Of a stretch of 64,000 nt of DNA, positions 58,901-64,000 are shown piece after piece; within the stretch, counting starts at the first letter, position 1; every line of letters begins with the position of its first letter. The notes beneath the pieces were generated by a model. It saw only the letters and a list, made by a program, of their open reading frames with translations. It was not told the DNA's origin and searched no databases. The stretch covers positions 84,592,012 to 84,656,011 of the forward strand of contig NC_087062.1 of the NCBI RefSeq assembly GCF_963678635.1. The letters run 5' to 3'. The position numbers and the translations under genes are program-made. This DNA is from Symsagittifera roscoffensis. Lineage: Eukaryota > Xenacoelomorpha > Acoela > Convolutidae.

Positions 58901-60450
58901 GACGAGAAGAGAGTTATTCAGTGAATTGCCGTGAAACCTAGAAGCACCGTTTAAAACGCGCCGAATTTTGCCGGGTTTGTTCGGATTTAAAACTGGGTGG
59001 TGCGGTACGTACCATTCTCGGTCTGAACGGTTTTTTGAGTCGTGAGGGCTAACCGGGACCACGTAACCATTCTCGACATCACTTCGGATATCTGATGCGT
59101 ATTGAGTTTTCAGGTTTAAATCTTTCTCTAGACGCTTTTCAAGAGACTTAAACTGGACTAACGAAGCGTAAAAGTTATCGGGAAGATGAATGTTGTCATC
59201 AGCCCAGAGCATTCCGACAATGTAACGACTGCCATCATGAATCGTGGTAGAGTCAAGAATTTTTTGTGCACGTTTATCAGCTGAGGAACGGGGATTTGCT
59301 TGTTTAAACGTGCCATACGACTCTAGCTCGTACCATTTCTTCACTTGGTCAGCAAGTGCTACGTCTTCAACATTGCACTTGAAAGTGGTGGCTCGAACAC
59401 CAATTGGTGATGGAAGTGGGCCACTGAGAACCCAGCCAATGGGCATACGGACAGCGACAGGAGTGTTTTGATTTCGTCCTTGGAAGTATTCGAGAGGCTT
59501 GATTGCATGAAAGACATCCTGCCCTAATATCATCTCAACGTCGGAATAGTTGTAGACAATAGGTTTAATTGGCTGCAGATGTGGAAACCTGTCTTGGAGA
59601 ATGGTAACGTCAATGGTTTCGGAACCAACGCTCAAACTGTCTTTCACAAACGGCGTAACCCTAAACGAGTATTCATGGTGGTCGAATTTGGCAAAAACAT
59701 TCACTTCGACTTGTTGCGTGGGAACGGATTCCGTCGAATTGAAGCCGTTTACCAGAGTATCTAGATGTTGGCCAGTTAAATTTAAACGCTGTGCTAGGCC
59801 CGCCGAGACCCATGAGTGGGTACAACAGGAATCGCACATTACAAGAGCAGTGGTCACATCTGTGTGTGAACTTATTTCCAATTGAAGCACAGGAAGGAGT
59901 CCCGTTAGTTTCTTGTAAGACGACGAACCGGCTACGTTCGATGACGAAGTTTGCGGCTTATTCCGGTTCGGCGGGGCGGTACTGTTTGAATTCGAATGGC
60001 TTGCATTATTGCTATTGTTTAACTCTTTGTTTGCAGACCTTACGCTGAAAACTTTCTCAGCACCATGTAACAAGACATTATGGGTGCTTTCACAGCCAGG
60101 CTTAGTGCATTTGCGGGCTTTACGGCATTTTCGGAACATGTGGTCAGGTTGAAAGCAAGCAAAACACAACCTATTTTGTGCGGAGAATTGAGCTCGTTGA
60201 GTTGGGGTCTTTTCCTTGAACACAGAACAACTCCAGAGTGGGTGTTTACCATTGCACTGGAGGCACGGAGCATAAATTGGTTTTTCAATTTTTGAAGCAG
60301 CGGCAAAAACTTTTGTAGGTGGTTTATGGAAACCAGTCTTTGGAGTCTCCTCAGGTCGTGACTTATTTTGACTCACACGCATAAGTTCATGTGCCTCAGC
60401 CTTGTCGCGGTGCCAATCATTAAAGTCTAAAACGGTTGGCTGTCTCCAAC
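55988..60450 (-). pseudogene. Pol of BEL/Pao element: zinc knuckles, protease, RT, RNase H, integrase
   Basis: One minus-strand frame is interrupted by TGA at 58295-58297 and TAA at 56516-56518. In order it has gag-type zinc knuckles CLQCNGKHPLWSC and CFACFQPDHMFRKC, and the protease CDSCCTHSWVS (BEL form of DSG). RT follows with ISADIEGMFMQV and FYMDDYLGSV. RNase H has LHMFGDSSLDVF. The integrase zinc motif ends THCVCC, and the catalytic triad is VDYFGPF, WSDNGTNF and GGAWERMV, all residues kept. The C-terminal part (LLGQHSLTFPSLR, WLVESTSPRSHYPLARI) is typical of BEL integrases. It ends GVEDVNAT at a stop inside the foldback arm. The domain order is diagnostic of BEL/Pao. Confidence 0.92.
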
Positions 60451-62361
60451 ATTTCTTTACAGAGACGGAGAGACCATGATTTCTTTACAGAGTTTCTTTA
60501 CAGAGTGAAGAGACCATGACTCTTTCATATTTGGAGGCAATTTTGAAATAACTTGATTCAAAACGGATGTACTCTTCAAGTCATACTCATATCCTAACGA
60601 TTTTAAAACTGCGACAAGACTGGATAAACAGGAAGCGAAACTGATAATGCTTTCTGAATTGTGCATTCTGAGAGGTGGAAAATTCGAAAGTTTTTCAAGA
60701 TGAGCTGCCACAATCGTCTGTGGTTGTCCAAATTTCCTCTCTAGAGTTTTCAAAGCGTCCTTGTAGAATACTCCACTGTAAGCGAATTCGGCAATTGCAT
60801 TCTTCGCTTTGCCTGAAACGAGAGTTTTGAGATATGTCAATTTGACATCATCACTTAAAACTTTTGCATCGATTGCACTTTTGAACTGACCAAACTATTC
60901 AGGCCACTGCAATGGATTTCCTTTGAAAGAAGACAATTTCCATTCAGGCAAGGGACCTTTCTGGCTCAGTGTCAAGATTTCAGCTAGATCTTGATTTGTG
61001 ATTGGTTTACTGTTCGAGGACGTAAATGGGCCATATTGTTTGTTCTCATTTGTATAAGGCGCCATCAGCGGTTTTGAATAGATTGCAGCGTCTAAAGCTT
61101 TAGGATCACCGACATAAAAAGTTGTTCCTCCGCTAGAGAACGGTTGAACATTCGATGGCTGTGTGACATAATATGAGTTAGGGGAGAAGGTGACTGTTGG
61201 AGGATTGAGAGGACCAACGTTAGTTGGTAAAAGCAGTTGGTACACAAAATTTGCGGAATTACTTGGGAAAAAGGTTTGTTGAGCAATGGGCATTGAGCTC
61301 GTCGGGATATTAGAATGATGAAAACTACTCTGCATCAAAGGGTTGTAGTTGTATAGGTTGGTCAAAGGTAGCTGTTCCTGTGACTCATACGTACTGTTTA
61401 ACTTTGGATTTGGCAAGCTGACACTTGTATTTGATGTATGAGGGACGTTAACATTCTGTGAGTTTATACACGTGGTTTCGAAATAATCAGCAAATGGATG
61501 TGAGTTATTAATCATCGTCAGATTTCTACTGAAAGGCGGTTCAATACCTGAAAATGACAAGAACTCGGAAGCTGGTTCCAGATTGACACTTTGGACTGGC
61601 GCCACGGGCTGAACTATCTCCTGAGTTGGGAATTGAGTGTTCACCCAACTTCTTGTCCTGTCTTCCTCCGTTTGGTTCTCCTGAACGTCCATTGCCAATT
61701 TCGATCTGCTACGACGAAGTTCACAAATTTCAGAGGCGTCTTCCAGATATTCAACCTCTTCGATAGTTGCTTCAGCTAGCTTTTGACGGCTTTCCTCTAC
61801 AACCACATCAAGATCAAGTTGACCCTTCATCGACTGAATCTGGATCTCTTGCTTTTTCAAACGAAGCTTAGCCTCTACTTGGCGTTCAACTTCCTCGCGT
61901 CTAATTTTTGCAAGGGCTGTTTTTCTTCGACGCTCACTCGAAGTCATTGATGCAATCTTAGAACGCTGTGAAAGAGGTTTCTTGGAACGGACGGATTCGC
62001 TTGAAGTTGGGGTTCGTGCAGTTGCTACTTGGTCCTCTTGATTTTTAATTTGAAAGATTTTTTTAGCTAGACCTAATACATCGTCATGTTTTGCAGTGGT
62101 AGATCCTAGGTAAAACTCAAGTTGATTTATTGTTTCAGCAGCGTTGTTGCTGTGTATATACAAAGATTTAAGCTCACCATTTTTCTCCATAATTTTTTGT
62201 AAGCAAATGCTAGATTTTTCTATGTACGTTTCAATTTTAGCTGGTCTATCATTCGCACTTATATATTCCGTAATTTTGGCATGGTAATCGAAAAGAATTG
62301 TTTCTAACTCTTTGCTGGCAAGATAAATTTTGTTTAGCTTCTGGCCGAGATCAAGCTCCAT
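60451..62361 (-). pseudogene. Gag of BEL/Pao element
   Basis: Begins at ATG 62361 (MELDLGQKLNKIY). Residues ~1-150 are helical with coiled-coil character; the middle contains a Lys/Arg/Glu-rich helix (RRKTALAKIRREEVERQVEA) and an Asn/Ser/Pro-rich linker. The capsid part starts PEWKLSSFKGNPLQWPE, where TAG (60895-60897) replaces the expected Trp, then FGQFKSAIDA and NAIAEFAYSG. Near 60460-60510 a small tandem duplication of TCTTTACAGAGT-containing sequence pushes the frame, so gag and pol are no longer joined. ATG was preferred over an upstream TTG because it starts the conserved part and follows an AT-rich leader. Confidence 0.85.
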
Positions 62362-62564
62362 TTTGAAATATTTGTTTCTAAATAAGAGCAAAAAAAAAAT
62401 AGTGTCGGTTGAAGGAATCAAACTAGAGTCAATTCAAGTAGCCGCGTTCTATACCGAACGAGAGGATCCTCGCAAGACCCCTACGATTCTCGTTGCCTAC
62501 GGAACAGAAGGACAACAAACTACAAGATTGAAAATAAAGATGAATTTAACTAATCAAAAAAAAA
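62362..62564. other. Leader between unknown ORF and BEL gag
   Basis: On the minus strand a T-run then CTCTTATTTAG precedes the gag ATG by about 20 bases and looks like a 3' splice site. No LTR sequence, primer-binding site or tRNA was confirmed. Confidence 0.4.
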
Positions 62565-63212
62565 TCAAGGTTTATAATGCCTAACAAATGTTAAATATTC
62601 TTCGACTGTTGTCGTTTGTGAAATCTTTTGCTTATCTGCTTTTCTTTTCCTTGAACTTGGTCGACGACTTTTAACTTTATTGATAAGTTCGGACAGATTA
62701 GGGAAATAACGTCGAATGATTCTCAAATTTTTTATTTCTAAAAACGCCGGAGGATGAATTAATTTAAGCGTACGAATTAATTCTTTATTGCTAGCTTTTC
62801 TTTTTGATATTAAATGTTTGGTCACATTAATTGTTAATATTCCTGTTTCAACCAAACGTCCGTAAATATTAGGGGTATTTTGACGGTGTACGTAAATAAT
62901 GGCTGATATTTTGTTTTTATACTCTTCTAAAATTTTAATCAGACTTTCTGGTGTAAGTGGGTTATCGTTGTTTGATCTATGCTTGCTCAATGAATTATTT
63001 ATAACATCGCGCCAAATTATAAAGTTTTTCTCTATCATACATTTTGGGGAATTGCTTAAAAGACATTGAACAGTCTTTTGCCGGTTATTTGCATTCAAAT
63101 TAAAGCTTAAACCTGGAACTGCTTTAAAATTGTCGTCGAGGCGTTTTTGTAGAGTTAATGGTAATGTATTTACGGAGTGATGGAGAGAACTCGCAGCAAT
63201 GATGAACACCAT
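62565..63212 (-). CDS. Unrecognised 215-residue protein upstream of BEL gag
   Basis: From ATG at 63212 a frame of 215 codons ends in TGA 200 bases before the BEL gag start, on the same strand. This length without stops is most unlikely by chance in DNA this AT-rich. The N-terminus (MVFIIAASSLHHSVNTLPL) is mildly hydrophobic, possibly a weak signal peptide. The body is mixed helical, with Cys at two places (VQCLLSNSPKCMI), TPESLIKILEEYKNKISAII and LIHPPAFLEIKNLRIIRRYF. The C-terminal third has a bipartite basic stretch (KSRRPSSRKRKADKQK) like a nuclear signal. I recognise no family. It could be an extra ORF of this BEL element, the last exon of a host gene, or part of another element. Confidence 0.6.
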   Translation of the reverse strand: MVFIIAASSLHHSVNTLPLTLQKRLDDNFKAVPGLSFNLNANNRQKTVQCLLSNSPKCMIEKNFIIWRDVINNSLSKHRSNNDNPLTPESLIKILEEYKNKISAIIYVHRQNTPNIYGRLVETGILTINVTKHLISKRKASNKELIRTLKLIHPPAFLEIKNLRIIRRYFPNLSELINKVKSRRPSSRKRKADKQKISQTTTVEEYLTFVRHYKP

Positions 63213-64000
63213 TGAGAGTGATAAGCGATACGATTGATTTAATGGCAATCAATTTAAGGAGTCTGTTGATGTAAAGTCGTCACATAGAAATGAAAAAAAA
63301 AAAATTTTATCACGATAAGAACTTTAAGATCCCTTAGCTGAGGGTTTTTTAAGGTTTTGCTAAGGCTTCGATTCAGTACTATTTAAGTTAACGCGTACGG
63401 TTTATCGGTTAAACTCAACGACGTTACGGTGAAACGGTAGTAGTAACGGTCGCGGCGGTATGCGGCCGAAAACGGGGCGAGCCGAGCAAATTTTTTAAAG
63501 TTTATCCAACCACTGGAGGAAACCGAGGTAGGAATTCACTCAAAAAACTTGCTCGACACGATTGACGGTTTAAACGTTTGAACGGGCGAGACGAAAACGG
63601 TGTTTTCCGATTTTCCTCTAAATTCGGGCAAAAAAAAAAATTTTTTTGTCAGTGAAAGTTTTGGGAAAAGTTGGAATAACTTTTTCTTTTTTCGAGAAAA
63701 TTTTTTTTTTTAAATTTTTATTTATTTTTTTTGCGAAAATTTTTTGGAAAATTTTCTGAATTTTTTTTTTTCACAAAATTTTTTGGGTTCGAGATTATCC
63801 TGGGGTAATAGGGTACTGGGTATGAACTAGGATTAGGTATCTAGTACGGTCTTAATCGGTTTGCAATTAACAACATCGTATGTAATTTTATAGCACTGAT
63901 AATCAAAAAAGTAGCACTTTTTTTTGGTTAAAAAACTAGCACAAATTAGAGTCTAAAAGTTAGTTGAAAGCACAGGTTCGATCTTACAAGTTTTTTGCAG
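63213..64000. other. Upstream of the unknown ORF; no gene seen
   Basis: 63360-63600 is GC-richer with CG-rich words (GTAACGGTCGCGGCGGTATG). It is followed by T/A homopolymers to 63790. It may be the promoter or 5' LTR side for the minus-strand ORF, but I found no repeat of it in the window. Confidence 0.4.

Larger units (their letters stand above)
55988..62361 (-). mobile_element. BEL/Pao retrotransposon internal region
   Basis: On the minus strand gag and pol follow in order: N-terminal gag, zinc knuckles, protease, RT with YMDD, RNase H, integrase. Three stop codons and one frameshifting duplication are the only lesions seen, so this is a young pseudo-copy. The 3' side abuts the foldback; the 5' LTR was not recognised. 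Confidence 0.9.

Noticed and set aside
56601-60295. Plus-strand ORFs within the BEL element
   Set aside because: Antisense shadows of the minus-strand gag-pol.
62400-62480. Possible tRNA gene (TTTGATTCCTTC then T-run on minus strand)
   Set aside because: T-stem and acceptor do not pair; only a superficial B-box resemblance.
62362-64000. 5' LTR of the BEL element
   Set aside because: No stretch here resembles the sequence beyond the end of pol (55247-55537), so I could not support an LTR pair.

Overview
This window is AT-rich, intron- and repeat-dominated metazoan DNA, most likely from an invertebrate. I see no prokaryotic gene organisation. The evidence is a CR1-like LINE with an esterase ORF1, a BEL/Pao element (a metazoan-restricted superfamily), a Ty3/gypsy element of the Mag/SURL type, many short terminal-inverted-repeat elements, a minisatellite, and one exon that looks like the start of a rhodopsin-like GPCR. 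I cannot name the species. A 200-N assembly gap lies at 47354-47553.

Layout. 1-1588 (minus) holds the 5' half of a non-LTR retrotransposon. ORF1 is an SGNH esterase. ORF2 starts with a signal-peptide-like segment and a 2A ribosome-skipping motif, followed by the endonuclease domain, which runs off the left edge. 2904-10851 is a decayed LTR element with ~0.4-kb direct repeats and a gag remnant on the minus strand. 10.9-33 kb is almost free of genes and packed with small elements: a 1.1-kb element full of ATCGATTTAAAT motifs, hAT-like MITEs, a family with CATTACGAGG termini, and a second dispersed family (B) into which the first has inserted. The GPCR exon is at 14869-15149 (minus). Two arrays of a 22-bp minisatellite lie at 33.1-34.5 and 35.8-36.3 kb; the second has a 110-bp higher-order repeat.

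39687-46688 is a structurally complete Ty3/gypsy copy: 255-bp LTRs, TTTTC target duplication, PBS, gag and pol. It is riddled with stops, frameshifts and lost catalytic residues. 46.7-55.1 kb holds more MITEs, two of them with 8-bp target duplications. 55538-55994 is a foldback with 198-bp arms carrying a tRNA-like sequence. It abuts the end of the BEL/Pao pol gene (55988-62361, minus), which is nearly intact, with three stop codons and one frameshifting small duplication. Upstream of its gag, 62565-63212 (minus) is an unrecognised 215-residue ORF, the best candidate for something undescribed.

No set of genes here forms a host pathway. The coding content belongs to transposable elements, apart from the GPCR exon and possibly the 215-residue ORF. 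Coordinates of repeat families were judged by eye and are approximate where stated.
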